NCBI GenBank assembly: GCA_903885965.1
Contig: CAISKQ010000057.1
Span: 1-59,101 of the forward strand
DNA from: an uncultured bacterium
GTDB lineage: Bacteria > Patescibacteriota > Minisyncoccia > Moranbacterales > GWC2-37-73
Length of the DNA stretch: 59,101 bases
Direction of reading: 5' to 3'
The notes beneath the pieces were generated by a model. The model was not told where the DNA came from. It saw only the letters and a program-made list of their open reading frames with translations, and did not search any database. Within the stretch, counting starts at the first letter, position 1. Each line of letters begins with the position of its first letter. Position numbers and translations under genes: made by a program. Below, one piece after another: positions 36,861-46,944 of the stretch.

Positions 36861-39476
36861 ATGAGCATTAAACAAGTTAAGCTGCGCAGTGGAGAATTAG
36901 CAGCTTTTGATCGGGGAAAAATTGAAAGAGCAATTGAACTAGCTTGCGATGCTACAGGAGAAATTGATAATGGCTTTATTATAAAAATGGCAGATGACAT
37001 CATTGCTGAGCTTATTGCTTTTTCTGGCGACAGTCTGAATCCAAGCATTCCTGGTGTGGAAACAATCCAAGACATTACCGAGAAACATTTAATGAAGGAC
37101 GGGATGTATGAAATTGCCAAGGCTTTTATTTTGTATCGCAATAGACAAAGTGAAAAGCGTGACGAGAAAAAGGAAAAATTGCTAAAGCAGTTTGAGAGGC
37201 ATTCTATGCAGGTTATTAAGGCAGATGGCAAGAAAGAACTCTTTGAAATTGGCAAAATTAAAAATGTTTTCGATCGCAGCGTGGTTGGATATGAAGAATT
37301 TTGCTTGTTTGAAAATTTGCTGGAAGCTTTCAAAAAAAATATCGTTGATGAAATTAAAACTTCAGACATCAATAAATTGCTGGTTAAAACTTGCATTGAC
37401 TTGGTGACGGTAGAAAATATTCATTGGCAAGAGGTTGCCGGACGCATTGCGCTGTTTAATTTGTATAAGGAAGCAATTCGCAATCGTAGCCTTGAGCACG
37501 ATGATGTGTATAGTCCGCAGTCGGTGTTGGCACTTTTTCATGAATATATCGAGAAAGGTTTGTATGCCAAGGAATTGCGGCAGACTTATAGCGACGAGGA
37601 AATTCTGCTGGCCGCCAAAAGCATTGATGGAAAATTAGATTTGACCTATGGATACACAACAGTGCTCTCACTCCAAAAGCGCTATTTGCTTAATCCAAAT
37701 AAGATCATTAAAGAATTGCCACAGGAAATGTATTTTTTTGTGGGCTTGTTTTTGGCGATGCCGGAACCAAAAGAAACGCGGGTGGAAACAGCCGTGCAGA
37801 TGTATCTGGCTTGCGCTCAGCAGAAAATTTCGCTGGCAACTCCATCACTCATGAATGCGCGCACAACTTTTCATCAGCTTTCGAGTTGCTTCAAATTGAA
37901 TGTGGATGATGATCTTCGGGCGATTTACCATTCGATTGAGAACATTGCGCAAATTTCAAAATTTGGTGGCGGAGTCGGGGTCTATCTTGGAAATATTCGT
38001 GCGCGCGGAAGTGCAATTCGTGGAGTGATGGGCATGTCAGGAGGTGTTAATCCTTGGGTGAAAGTTATTAATGACACAGCAATTGCAGTCAATCAGCTCG
38101 GTTCACGTCTGGGAGCAATTTCCGTGACGCTCGACATTTGGCACCACGATATCTATGATTTTTTGGATTTGCAAACTGAAACCGGCGACATCAGGTCTAA
38201 GGCTTTTGATATCTTTCCGGCGATTTCAATCCCTGATCTTTTCATGAGGAGATTGCAAAACAATGAGGAAATTACACTTCTTGATCCACACGAGGTTCAA
38301 AAGTTGCATGGGAAATGCTTGCAGGACACTTTTGGTCTGGAATTTGAAAAATTTTATGCAATTTTGGAAAAAGATGAGCGAATCAAAATGAAAAAGGTTG
38401 TACCAGCCAAAGAACTTTTCAAGAAATTTTTGAAAGTGGTAGTTGAAACTGGGATGCCATATGTGTTTTTTCGTGATACGGTCAATAGACTTAATCCGAA
38501 CAAGCATGTAGGAAACATCTACTCTTCGCAGCTCTGCACAGAGATTTGTCAGAACACTTCAGCTTCAAAATTCGTGGAAGAGACATTGGAGGATGGAAAG
38601 ATTTTGATTAAATATGAGCCAGGCGACACTGTGGTTTGCAACTTGGCATCAATCAATGTTGCCAAGGTAAACACGTCAGAGGCGATTGAAAAGATTATCC
38701 CCATTGCAATGCGGATGTTGGATAATGTAATTACGCTGAATTATTATCCAATTCAGGAGGCAAAGAGAACTGCGATGCGATATCGTTCAGTTGGCTTGGG
38801 ATATCTTGGTTTGGCGGAGTATCTTGCCACACAAAAAATTGCCTATGATAGCGAGCAGGCACGAACCGTTACGGATGAACTGTTTTCAAAATATGCGCTT
38901 GCAACTTATCGAGCTTCAGTTGATTTAGCTAAAGAGCGCGGAGCATATCCGCTCTATAAAGGGAGCGAATATGATAACGGAAAAATTCTTGGTCGTAGTC
39001 AGCAGTGGTTTGTGGAAAACACTAAAGATGGTGAGAAATGGAAAAAACTTTTTGCGGATATGAAAGTTTCCGGAGTTCGTTTCGCCTATAACACGGCGCC
39101 TGCCCCAAATACTTCAACTGCTGGCGTAGTTGGCACGACTGCTGCACTGCTGCCGATTTATAAAAAATTTTTCGTGGAAACAAATCTTTCAGCACCGACG
39201 GTGCGGGTTGCTCCAAAGCTTAGCAAGGAAAATTTTTGGTACTACAAAGAATATATCAACATGGATATGAATGAAGTTATTGATATGATGGCGGTGCTTT
39301 ATAAATGGATAGATCAATCAATTTCTTTTGAGTGGATGATTGATCCTTCAAGGGTTAGCCCGGCGCAGCTCTATGAATATTATTTGAAATCATGGAATAG
39401 TGGAATTAAGACTGTTTATTACGTACGTAGTCTTTCGGGTGAGGTAAAGGATAATTGCGTTAGTTGCTCTGGATAA
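36861..39476 (+). CDS. nrdA: Ribonucleoside-diphosphate reductase alpha subunit (ATP cone present)
   Basis: N-terminal ATP-cone, FHQLSSCF, GGGVGVYLGNIRARGS, NLASINVA, MPAPNTSTAGV-type APAPNTSTAGVVGTTAALLPI, C-terminal CVSCSG. Confidence 0.96.
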   Translation: MSIKQVKLRSGELAAFDRGKIERAIELACDATGEIDNGFIIKMADDIIAELIAFSGDSLNPSIPGVETIQDITEKHLMKDGMYEIAKAFILYRNRQSEKRDEKKEKLLKQFERHSMQVIKADGKKELFEIGKIKNVFDRSVVGYEEFCLFENLLEAFKKNIVDEIKTSDINKLLVKTCIDLVTVENIHWQEVAGRIALFNLYKEAIRNRSLEHDDVYSPQSVLALFHEYIEKGLYAKELRQTYSDEEILLAAKSIDGKLDLTYGYTTVLSLQKRYLLNPNKIIKELPQEMYFFVGLFLAMPEPKETRVETAVQMYLACAQQKISLATPSLMNARTTFHQLSSCFKLNVDDDLRAIYHSIENIAQISKFGGGVGVYLGNIRARGSAIRGVMGMSGGVNPWVKVINDTAIAVNQLGSRLGAISVTLDIWHHDIYDFLDLQTETGDIRSKAFDIFPAISIPDLFMRRLQNNEEITLLDPHEVQKLHGKCLQDTFGLEFEKFYAILEKDERIKMKKVVPAKELFKKFLKVVVETGMPYVFFRDTVNRLNPNKHVGNIYSSQLCTEICQNTSASKFVEETLEDGKILIKYEPGDTVVCNLASINVAKVNTSEAIEKIIPIAMRMLDNVITLNYYPIQEAKRTAMRYRSVGLGYLGLAEYLATQKIAYDSEQARTVTDELFSKYALATYRASVDLAKERGAYPLYKGSEYDNGKILGRSQQWFVENTKDGEKWKKLFADMKVSGVRFAYNTAPAPNTSTAGVVGTTAALLPIYKKFFVETNLSAPTVRVAPKLSKENFWYYKEYINMDMNEVIDMMAVLYKWIDQSISFEWMIDPSRVSPAQLYEYYLKSWNSGIKTVYYVRSLSGEVKDNCVSCSG

Positions 39477-39497
39477 TTCAAAATAAATAACTAATAT

Positions 39498-39652
39498 GGG
39501 ACTTACTCGTTTGCTTTTTTCCGGTCCACTTTCCGGCGCTTGGAGATTTCTTTGAAAAAGGTGACATCGACGCTGTGATTGTTATTTGAAGTATTAGGGG
39601 GATCGTGGTCGCCTATAAACATGGTCCTCAAAAAACAAACGTGTAAGTCCTA
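39498..39652. repeat. About 155-bp element bounded by long imperfect inverted repeats between nrdA and nrdB
   Basis: GGACTTACTCGTTTGCTTTTTT at left, AAAAAACAAACGTGTAAGTCC at right. Confidence 0.75.
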
Positions 39653-40719
39653 TGATATATAAAAATTCAATAAAATATATGGAAAAGATGAAAATGAATT
39701 TAATGTTTAATCCTGAGGGTAACGATGAAGTGTCGGCCAGGACGATTATTAAGGGCCGGACGACCGGGTTGTTTAATCTTAACGTTGTTAAATATTCCTG
39801 GGCAAAGTCACTTTATCAGGTGATGATTGGAAATTTTTGGGTGCCTGAAAAGGTATCAGGACTCAAGGATGATGCCAGGATGTTTCATGGAGACCTTTCG
39901 CCCGAAGAGCAGCGCGCGTATAAGGGAATTTTGTCCTTCTTGATTTTTTTGGATTCAATTCAGACTGTCAATTTGCCACATATTTCTGATTTTATTACTT
40001 CTCCTGAGGTTAATTTGATTTTAGCAATTCAGACTTATCAAGAAGCGATTCATTCTCAATCGTACGCAACGATTTTAGAGTCAGTTGTGGAGAGCAAGGA
40101 GCGCGATGAAATTTATTATTTTTGGCGTAGCGATAGTGTTTTGCTTGAGCGAAATAAATACATTGGTCAGATTTATGAGAATTTTATTCAGGACTCTTCG
40201 GATGAAAATTTTTTCCGTGCAGTCGTGGCAAATTTTTTGCTAGAATCAATTTATTTCTATAATGGTTTTGCCTTTTTTGATACACTTGTTGATAAGATGA
40301 AAATGTTGGCAACTGGAAGGGTGATTGCCTATATTCGTCGTGACGAGTTGACACACATCACAACTTTTGCGAATATTATTAGAGAAATTCATAGTGAATT
40401 TCCGCAGATTTATAGTGAAGAAATTATTAAGGAAATGATGAGCGTAGCAGTTGAGCAGGAAATCCAGTGGAGTAATCATATTCTTGGTAATCGCATTCCA
40501 GGGATGAATGGTCAAACTACCCAGCAGTATACTCAGTGGTTAGCAAACAATCGTTTGGCCATGCTAAATATTGGCCCACTTTATCCGGATGCGGTGACAA
40601 ATCCGTATAAACATCTCGATCGACTTCAGGACGCAAATGGTGACAAGAGCAATTTTTTTGAAAGCACGGTTGTCAATTATACTCAATCAAGTAGTATGAA
40701 TGGCAGTTGGGATTTCTAA
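39652..40719 (+). CDS. nrdB: Ribonucleoside-diphosphate reductase beta subunit; start may be 39670 or later
   Basis: LDSIQ, YQEAIHSQSYATIL, LLESIYFYNGF, IRRDELTHITTF metal-ligand motifs. Confidence 0.95.
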   Translation: MIYKNSIKYMEKMKMNLMFNPEGNDEVSARTIIKGRTTGLFNLNVVKYSWAKSLYQVMIGNFWVPEKVSGLKDDARMFHGDLSPEEQRAYKGILSFLIFLDSIQTVNLPHISDFITSPEVNLILAIQTYQEAIHSQSYATILESVVESKERDEIYYFWRSDSVLLERNKYIGQIYENFIQDSSDENFFRAVVANFLLESIYFYNGFAFFDTLVDKMKMLATGRVIAYIRRDELTHITTFANIIREIHSEFPQIYSEEIIKEMMSVAVEQEIQWSNHILGNRIPGMNGQTTQQYTQWLANNRLAMLNIGPLYPDAVTNPYKHLDRLQDANGDKSNFFESTVVNYTQSSSMNGSWDF

Positions 40720-40809
40720 ATTTATGGATGGGTGCTATAATGTTTAAATTAATGTTTATAGGACCTATAAGTCCTAGCCTGGTTTGTAATTTTTTAAAGA
40801 CAAAAATCA

Positions 40810-41421
40810 ATGGAAGGAAAAAAAATATTGGTCGTGCTTGTCCTTGTGGCAGCAGCAGTGACTGGCTATGTGCTCGTCCAAGACGCCAAAACAAACATGA
40901 ATAATCCTCAGCAAGATATAGGGAGGACTCAAGACAATGTTTCTTCGGATGCAAAGACACCAGCAGATGAGTCAGTAGCTAGCACAAGCTTGAATGCTGC
41001 AGACAAGGCTCCTGCTGAAAGTGCTGCACCGAAAAGTGCTGAGTCGGCGAGCGTGAATGCTATTAAATCTACTAATTCTAATGACAAAAAAATGAAACTG
41101 GAAATTAAAACAACTCAAGAAGGTACGGGCGATCGCGTAGTTAAATCGGGAGATAAAATCTCAGTTCAATATACTGGAAAACTTACAGATGGAACAGTGT
41201 TTGATGCAACATCTTTACATGGTGGAGCTCCTTTTGATTTTATTATTGGACAAGGACAAGTTATCAAAGGCTGGGATCAAGGTCTTCTGGGCATGAAAGT
41301 TGGCGAGAAACGAACAATCACAATTCCTTCAGATTTGGGATATGGCGCAACTGGCGCTGGTTCATCTATCCCACCAAATGCAACAATAATTTTCGATGTC
41401 GAGCTCGTTTCAATTAAATAA
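40810..41421 (+). CDS. FKBP-type peptidyl-prolyl isomerase with N-terminal TM/linker
   Basis: [70 protein letters not shown]. Confidence 0.95.
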   Translation: MEGKKILVVLVLVAAAVTGYVLVQDAKTNMNNPQQDIGRTQDNVSSDAKTPADESVASTSLNAADKAPAESAAPKSAESASVNAIKSTNSNDKKMKLEIKTTQEGTGDRVVKSGDKISVQYTGKLTDGTVFDATSLHGGAPFDFIIGQGQVIKGWDQGLLGMKVGEKRTITIPSDLGYGATGAGSSIPPNATIIFDVELVSIK

Positions 41422-41441
41422 TTCATTTAATTCAAAAAACT

Positions 41442-41531
41442 ATGCTTTTATCATACACACATAGATTCACAATCGGACTCAGTCCTGAGGATGATGAAGA
41501 CGATGAAGATGGTAGCGACTTCGGTTGCTAA
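41442..41531 (+). CDS. Possible 29-aa peptide MLLSYTHRFTIGLSPEDDEDDEDGSDFGC
   Basis: ATG..TAA frame 20 bp after FKBP stop and just before a terminator; no clear SD. Confidence 0.4.
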   Translation: MLLSYTHRFTIGLSPEDDEDDEDGSDFGC

Positions 41532-41547
41532 TAAGCCTCAAAAATAA

Positions 41548-41582
41548 AAAAGAACTCGCCATAAGGCGAGTTCTTTTTTATT
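41548..41582 (+). terminator. Rho-independent terminator
   Basis: AAAGAACTCGCCATAAGGCGAGTTCTTTTTT. Confidence 0.88.
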
Positions 41583-41733
41583 GAAATAAAATTTGCTAAC
41601 GGTGCGTAGAAATTTGAGGATACCCCCAGAGGGTATAGGTAAGAATCCTAATTCGCAAGTTTGTGGATTAATGCTTAACTCTTGGTTGTTGAGATTAAAA
41701 AGAAAAAATTTTTCGTAAACAGTTCTTTAAAAA

Positions 41734-43221
41734 ATGAGGTGCATTATGACAAAAAAAATAACTCGTTTATTTCTGAATCCTGATGAAATGGCATTTCGTA
41801 AATATTTTTGGCCGCAGCTAGAAAGCCAAGCTATCACTACGGTTTTTAGGCCAGGAAGTCGCCTGGAAAATGATGAGCGTGGCTATAGGGAAGGTCAAAT
41901 TGTTGTGGCTCGCGTCATTGATTCAATCGGTTCTGATTGGGCTGGAATCCCACCGGAATTCTTTAAAGAATTTTCAAAAACGATTAAAATTAAAAAAACA
42001 CAGGTTAAAAAAATCGGTGATTTAAAAAAGGGAGATTTCGATGGAGCTAGTTCTGATATTCAGGATAAAAAATCACTGAAAACTCAACTGGGGCTTATTT
42101 ATAATCTTTTTCCTGGAGATCTTACCGATGATTCAATTGTAACAATAATTTCTTTTTCCTATCTTTCTATGGCAAATCATCCAATTTCATCAAAAAAAAC
42201 AATCAAAGAGCTTGAAAATGAGGGCATTATCAAAATTGCAAAGATACCGCAAAATAATGCTATTGGTTTTATGTATGGGAAATCACACACAATCACATTT
42301 GTGGAAGATGATTATCCTGCTAAAACTCCAATAATGTGGAATGCTGTTTATGCTGCTTTTGAACTGCCTCATTCACAGGCGATGTTTGTTTCTCAAGCAA
42401 AGCATTTGCCTGAGATCTTGGACGGTCTGCGTCGAGATAGGGATTATCGAGGTGGCGGTTTCGGTGTTGGCTTCAAGGATCAGGCTGCTGCCTATCTTGA
42501 TAAGGTAGATGATATGGCTAGAAAAATTGGCGCTGTGAATGTCGTAGTGAAAAGTTCCGATGGTTTGCTTGTTGGGTACAACACTGATGGCATTGGCTAT
42601 GCAGAAAGTTTGGCTGAATTTTTTATGAAAAAAGGGCAGTACTTGGCTGGCAAAAAAGTCGTATTGATTGGTTCTGGAGGGACGGCTAATGCAATCGCTT
42701 TTGCTTTAGCACTTCGCAAGATGAATGTTGTAATTTTAAACAGAACGGTGGAAAAAGCACAGTTGCTGGCCAAGAGAATTAATGTCCACTTTGGTTTCTC
42801 TGATGATGAATCTGTAAAATTCGGAGCTGAATCAGAAATTTCTAAAGAAGTAATTGATGCAGATGTTGTTTTGAATGTTTCCACTAAGGGAGCTTGTGGA
42901 CATTTGGAAAAATATCTTCCACTTGCTTCGGCAACATTACCAGCAACAAAGGAAAACATTGCGGAAAATTATCGCCTGTCCTTGGAAGTTTTTGAAAAAA
43001 TTCCAAAGCATGCCTTGATTAGTGATGTTATCTTGAGTGATGGTGATACAGCATTTGTCGCAATTGCAAAGGAAAAGAAATTCCAAACTCTCAACGGTGT
43101 TCCTATGGTTATAAACCAGGGTGTTGAGGCGATGTGGCTTGTTCATGGTTTAGAGATGGAGGCTAGGGGAATTTCTAAGATTGATTTGTATAACGTGATG
43201 AAACAAGCTGCTGGTTTCTAA
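41734..43221 (+). CDS. AroE-like (shikimate dehydrogenase superfamily) protein fused to an N-terminal domain, possibly ASCH/PUA-like
   Basis: C-terminal KIGAVNVVVKSSDGLLVGYNTDGIGYAESL, VVLIGSGGTANAIAFAL, NRTVEKAQLLAKRIN, GVPMVINQG; N-terminal ~190 aa GYREGQIVVARVIDSIGSDWAGIPPEFF. Confidence 0.82.
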   Translation: MRCIMTKKITRLFLNPDEMAFRKYFWPQLESQAITTVFRPGSRLENDERGYREGQIVVARVIDSIGSDWAGIPPEFFKEFSKTIKIKKTQVKKIGDLKKGDFDGASSDIQDKKSLKTQLGLIYNLFPGDLTDDSIVTIISFSYLSMANHPISSKKTIKELENEGIIKIAKIPQNNAIGFMYGKSHTITFVEDDYPAKTPIMWNAVYAAFELPHSQAMFVSQAKHLPEILDGLRRDRDYRGGGFGVGFKDQAAAYLDKVDDMARKIGAVNVVVKSSDGLLVGYNTDGIGYAESLAEFFMKKGQYLAGKKVVLIGSGGTANAIAFALALRKMNVVILNRTVEKAQLLAKRINVHFGFSDDESVKFGAESEISKEVIDADVVLNVSTKGACGHLEKYLPLASATLPATKENIAENYRLSLEVFEKIPKHALISDVILSDGDTAFVAIAKEKKFQTLNGVPMVINQGVEAMWLVHGLEMEARGISKIDLYNVMKQAAGF

Positions 43222-43322
43222 TTTTTTTAAAAAAACAAAAAAGGGACTCTAAATGAAGAGCCCCTTTTACCTTGTATATACAAATTTTTTAATATTGAAG
43301 AAACAATAGTTTAGGGTGTAGT

Positions 43323-45467
43323 ATGCATTATATGAAGAACAATCAACGAAAATCAGGCTGGTTTTATGTCAGGCAAGCTTTAATGGGCTTTTTTGATGCG
43401 TTCGTTCTGCTATTTTTCATGTGCGCTGGAGCTTTAGCGTGGCTTTACTATTCGGCAACTCCAGCTGCAAGTGAATTGGTAACGCGTAAGATTGATCAGA
43501 CATCAACAATTTATGATAGCAGTGGCCAGCATATTTTGTATGAATTGCATGGCGAGCAAAATCGCAAAATAATTTCGCACAGTGAAATTCCTGACGTTAT
43601 TAGAAATGCAACAATAGCCACTGAAGATAGCAATTTCTATCACCATATTGGAGTTGATCCTTTGGCAGTTTTGCGTGCGTTGAAGGTAAATATTGAAAAT
43701 GACGAAATTCGCCAGGGGGGCAGCACAATAACGCAGCAACTTGCTAGGAGTGCATTTTTGACAAGAGATCAAACTATTCAGCGCAAAATTCTGGAGGCAG
43801 TTTTTGCAATTAAGATAGAGCGCAATTATTCAAAGGAGCAAATTCTTGATCAGTATTTGAACGAGGTTCCATATGGAGCAAATGCTTATGGCATCGAAAC
43901 TGCCAGTCAAACATACTTCGGAAAATCTGCCAATAATTTAACTTTGGATGAGGCTGCGTTTTTAGCGGCGCTTCCAAAAGCTCCTTCATATTATTCTCCA
44001 TACTCCACAAATCAAAATGAACTGGCGCTTAGACAAAGAGATATCCTTATTCGAATGGGCGAACTAAAGCTTGCATCTCAGACGGAAATTGACAGTGCAA
44101 TTAAAGTAAACACTTTTTTAAAAATCAAGTCGCTCTCTCAGCCGATTGCAGCGCCACATTTTGTTTTTTATGTATTAGGCCAACTGGAAGAAAAATATGG
44201 AAAAGATTTTTTGCAAACAGGCGGACTAAAAATATATACCTCACTTGATTTTGACATGCAAAAAACAGCCGAGCAGGTTGTTGTCAGTGGCGCTGCAAAA
44301 AATATCTCGCGCGGTGCGACTAATGCTGCACTGGTTGCAATTGATCCAAAAAATGGGAACATCCTTGCGATGGTTGGCAGTAAAAATTACTTTGATCAAA
44401 CAATTGATGGTCAAGTTAATGTGGCGACAAGTCCACGGCAGCCAGGCTCCTCTTTCAAACCATTTGCATATGCACATGCTTTTGAACTTGGTTATCAACC
44501 AGAGACTAAGATTCTGGATGCCCAAACTGATTTCGGGCCCGATGGCAGCGGGCATGATTATATTCCGCGAAATTATGATGGAAGATTTCATGGACTTTTG
44601 ACGATGCGCGAAACGCTTGCACAGTCTCTAAATATTCCAGCAGTTAAGACTTTATATTTGGCAAGTATTGATGGCACAATTGATCTTGCACATCGTATGG
44701 GTATTACAACCTTAAATGATCGCAGGCGTTATGGGCTATCCCTGGTGCTTGGTGGTGGAGAAGTAAAGCTTGTGGATATGACTAGCGCTTTTTCAGTATT
44801 TGCAACCGAAGGAATTAAAAATAAGGTGCAATCAGTTGAGAGGATTGTTGATCAATCAGGAAAAATCGTTCAGCAGTCAATAGTTGACTCTAAAAAAGTA
44901 TTAGATACTCAAGTTGCAAGGAAAATTAATTCTATTCTTTCAGACAATGTCGCAAGAACTCCTATATTTGGACCGAAAAGTGCCTTAATCCTTGATGATG
45001 GTAGAGCTGTGGCAGCTAAAACCGGAACAACGCAAGAATTTCGCGATGCTTGGACAATTGGATATACTCCATCGATTGTGGCTGGGGTTTGGGCTGGAAA
45101 TAATGACAATCATCCGATGAAAGATGGAGCTGATGGAGTTTTCGTGGCGGCACCAATTTGGAAAGATTTTATGCAACAAGTTTTGCTAAACAAGCCCAGG
45201 GAAAACTTTGTTGCATACGACAGTCAAGATAGCAACGTAGCTCAGGAAAATGGAATGTCTGCGGTTATCACTTATTACAAAAAAAAATCAGGTAAAAAAA
45301 TATCAGAAGAAAAGGCAAATAAAGCTGATCCATCAAGGATAGGGCAAAGGATTGAGTATATTCCTAGTATTGATGCTCAAAATAGCGCTCTTGAGAATTC
45401 ATTTAGCATTGCGATGCCATCATTATCAGATCCAATGTATGCGAGATGGGCCTCTGGACAAGAATAG
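43323..45467 (+). CDS. Penicillin-binding protein 1A (transglycosylase/transpeptidase)
   Basis: ATEDSNFYHHIGVD, RQGGSTITQQLAR, RKILEAVFAIKIERNYSKEQILDQYLN, PGSSFKPFAY, AAKTGTTQEFRDAWTIGY. Confidence 0.96.
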   Translation: MHYMKNNQRKSGWFYVRQALMGFFDAFVLLFFMCAGALAWLYYSATPAASELVTRKIDQTSTIYDSSGQHILYELHGEQNRKIISHSEIPDVIRNATIATEDSNFYHHIGVDPLAVLRALKVNIENDEIRQGGSTITQQLARSAFLTRDQTIQRKILEAVFAIKIERNYSKEQILDQYLNEVPYGANAYGIETASQTYFGKSANNLTLDEAAFLAALPKAPSYYSPYSTNQNELALRQRDILIRMGELKLASQTEIDSAIKVNTFLKIKSLSQPIAAPHFVFYVLGQLEEKYGKDFLQTGGLKIYTSLDFDMQKTAEQVVVSGAAKNISRGATNAALVAIDPKNGNILAMVGSKNYFDQTIDGQVNVATSPRQPGSSFKPFAYAHAFELGYQPETKILDAQTDFGPDGSGHDYIPRNYDGRFHGLLTMRETLAQSLNIPAVKTLYLASIDGTIDLAHRMGITTLNDRRRYGLSLVLGGGEVKLVDMTSAFSVFATEGIKNKVQSVERIVDQSGKIVQQSIVDSKKVLDTQVARKINSILSDNVARTPIFGPKSALILDDGRAVAAKTGTTQEFRDAWTIGYTPSIVAGVWAGNNDNHPMKDGADGVFVAAPIWKDFMQQVLLNKPRENFVAYDSQDSNVAQENGMSAVITYYKKKSGKKISEEKANKADPSRIGQRIEYIPSIDAQNSALENSFSIAMPSLSDPMYARWASGQE

Positions 45468-45518
45468 GTTATTAATAATGGATTGTCAGTCTATGTATCT
45501 TTGTGGTAGTGTTTATTA

Positions 45519-46355
45519 ATGGAAAAGAAAAAAATTGTTTTCACTATCATTGTGGGCGTTGCAGCTATAGTCGGTATTTTTTTTGGATGGAGAAAGTTTC
45601 AGCAAATAAAAATTTCTCGTCAACAGCCAGTTGTAGTGAGCCGGAACTCAATAACTAGTATTCAAGATGAGACGAGAAGCGGACAAGAACCAGTCAGCGC
45701 AACATCAGTCAATAATAGTCAGCCTACTTCGTTGGAAGACTTATCGGAAATCATTACGCAGAAAAAAAATGATGAACAGGTGGCAAATGATGCACAATCA
45801 ACAAGCAGCAAGTCATTAAATAATAGTCCGCAGAAAGTAGAATCTGTGGTATCAAGCGCGGATAGTGCTGCAGTTAAGAATGGAAATGATACGGGAAAAA
45901 TTGTACAGCGCGTGGTTTCTTGGGGATTTCAAAAATCTGCGGAGCGAAAAATCGACACCATCATCTTGCATTCATCTTATGACGCGTTGGGTAATGATCC
46001 TTTTTCTGTTTCAGGCGTGATTGCTGAATACAAACAAGCGCAGGTTTCGCCGCATTATCTGATTGCGCGCGATGGCACGATTTATCAATTGGTGTCGGAT
46101 CAAAATATCGCTTGGCATGCCGGGGTGGCCAAGATGCCAGACGGTCGCACAGACGTGAATTCATTTTCTATTGGCGTTGAAATCATCAACACGCAAACTG
46201 GAAAATTCACGAGCGCTCAATACGATTCAGTTAATCGCCTCATCGGCGATTTGAAAAATAAATATCCCATCAAAAATATTCTCGGTCATAGTGATATTGC
46301 TCCCGGGCGCAAGACTGATCCTTGGGGGATTGAGTGGAAAAAAGTACAAAAATAA
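45519..46355 (+). CDS. N-acetylmuramoyl-L-alanine amidase (Amidase_2) with TM/linker
   Basis: TIILHSSYDALG, SPHYLIARDGTIYQLVSDQNIAWHAGVA, SFSIGVEIINT, ILGHSDIAPGRKTDPW. Confidence 0.92.
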   Translation: MEKKKIVFTIIVGVAAIVGIFFGWRKFQQIKISRQQPVVVSRNSITSIQDETRSGQEPVSATSVNNSQPTSLEDLSEIITQKKNDEQVANDAQSTSSKSLNNSPQKVESVVSSADSAAVKNGNDTGKIVQRVVSWGFQKSAERKIDTIILHSSYDALGNDPFSVSGVIAEYKQAQVSPHYLIARDGTIYQLVSDQNIAWHAGVAKMPDGRTDVNSFSIGVEIINTQTGKFTSAQYDSVNRLIGDLKNKYPIKNILGHSDIAPGRKTDPWGIEWKKVQK

Positions 46356-46421
46356 TTTTAAAATTTGATTGTTTAATAAGTTAATAATGGTAAAAAATTC
46401 CAGAATAAGAATTACTAATCT

Positions 46422-46688
46422 ATGATTTTGCAAATATCCTTAGACGGAGACAACATAAAATTATCCTTAAGAAATGGTCGTAAGTGTGTGGATGTTTTGA
46501 CGTGGAATGATGAATACACTTTGAGTGAACAGCTTTTGCCGAATATCGATAAGCTTTTGCAAAAAAATAAAATTGCCAAAAAACAAATTGAAAAAGTGAC
46601 CACCAAGATCACCAAAACTTCTGGGGTGACCAGCGCGCGCATTGTCCAAACAATTGCCAAAGCTTGGAATTTGGGAAGCAGATTCTAG
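46422..46688 (+). CDS. Hypothetical small protein; possible short TsaB/ASKHA-like fragment
   Basis: LLPNIDKLLQKNKIAKKQIEKVTTKITKTSGVTSARIVQTIAKAWNLG resembles the helix/glycine-turn region of TsaB-type proteins. Confidence 0.55.
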   Translation: MILQISLDGDNIKLSLRNGRKCVDVLTWNDEYTLSEQLLPNIDKLLQKNKIAKKQIEKVTTKITKTSGVTSARIVQTIAKAWNLGSRF

Positions 46689-46944
46689 CTGCTTGAATTT
46701 TAAGCCTTATGCGCTTGCTCTCAAATTCCTAGAGCGTATTTTCTTTGCTAAGTAAGCTCTCCCTGGTCTACTTCAAGTCTTTCTCGCTAAAAAAGTCAGC
46801 TGTAAGTAATTTTTCGATCAAACGCATAAGCCTTAAAATAATTCATTGTTTTGATTTGTTTGGGTGAGTGTTGAAATTTGTGGTATACTTGCAATGTACT
46901 AGAAGATGAGCTCATTGAACAACTTTAAAATTTAAAATAAAAAA

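Noticed and set aside
37192-37854. Plus-strand out-of-frame ORFs inside nrdA
   Set aside because: Overlap the real nrdA frame and show low-complexity, Trp/Cys-rich shadow composition.
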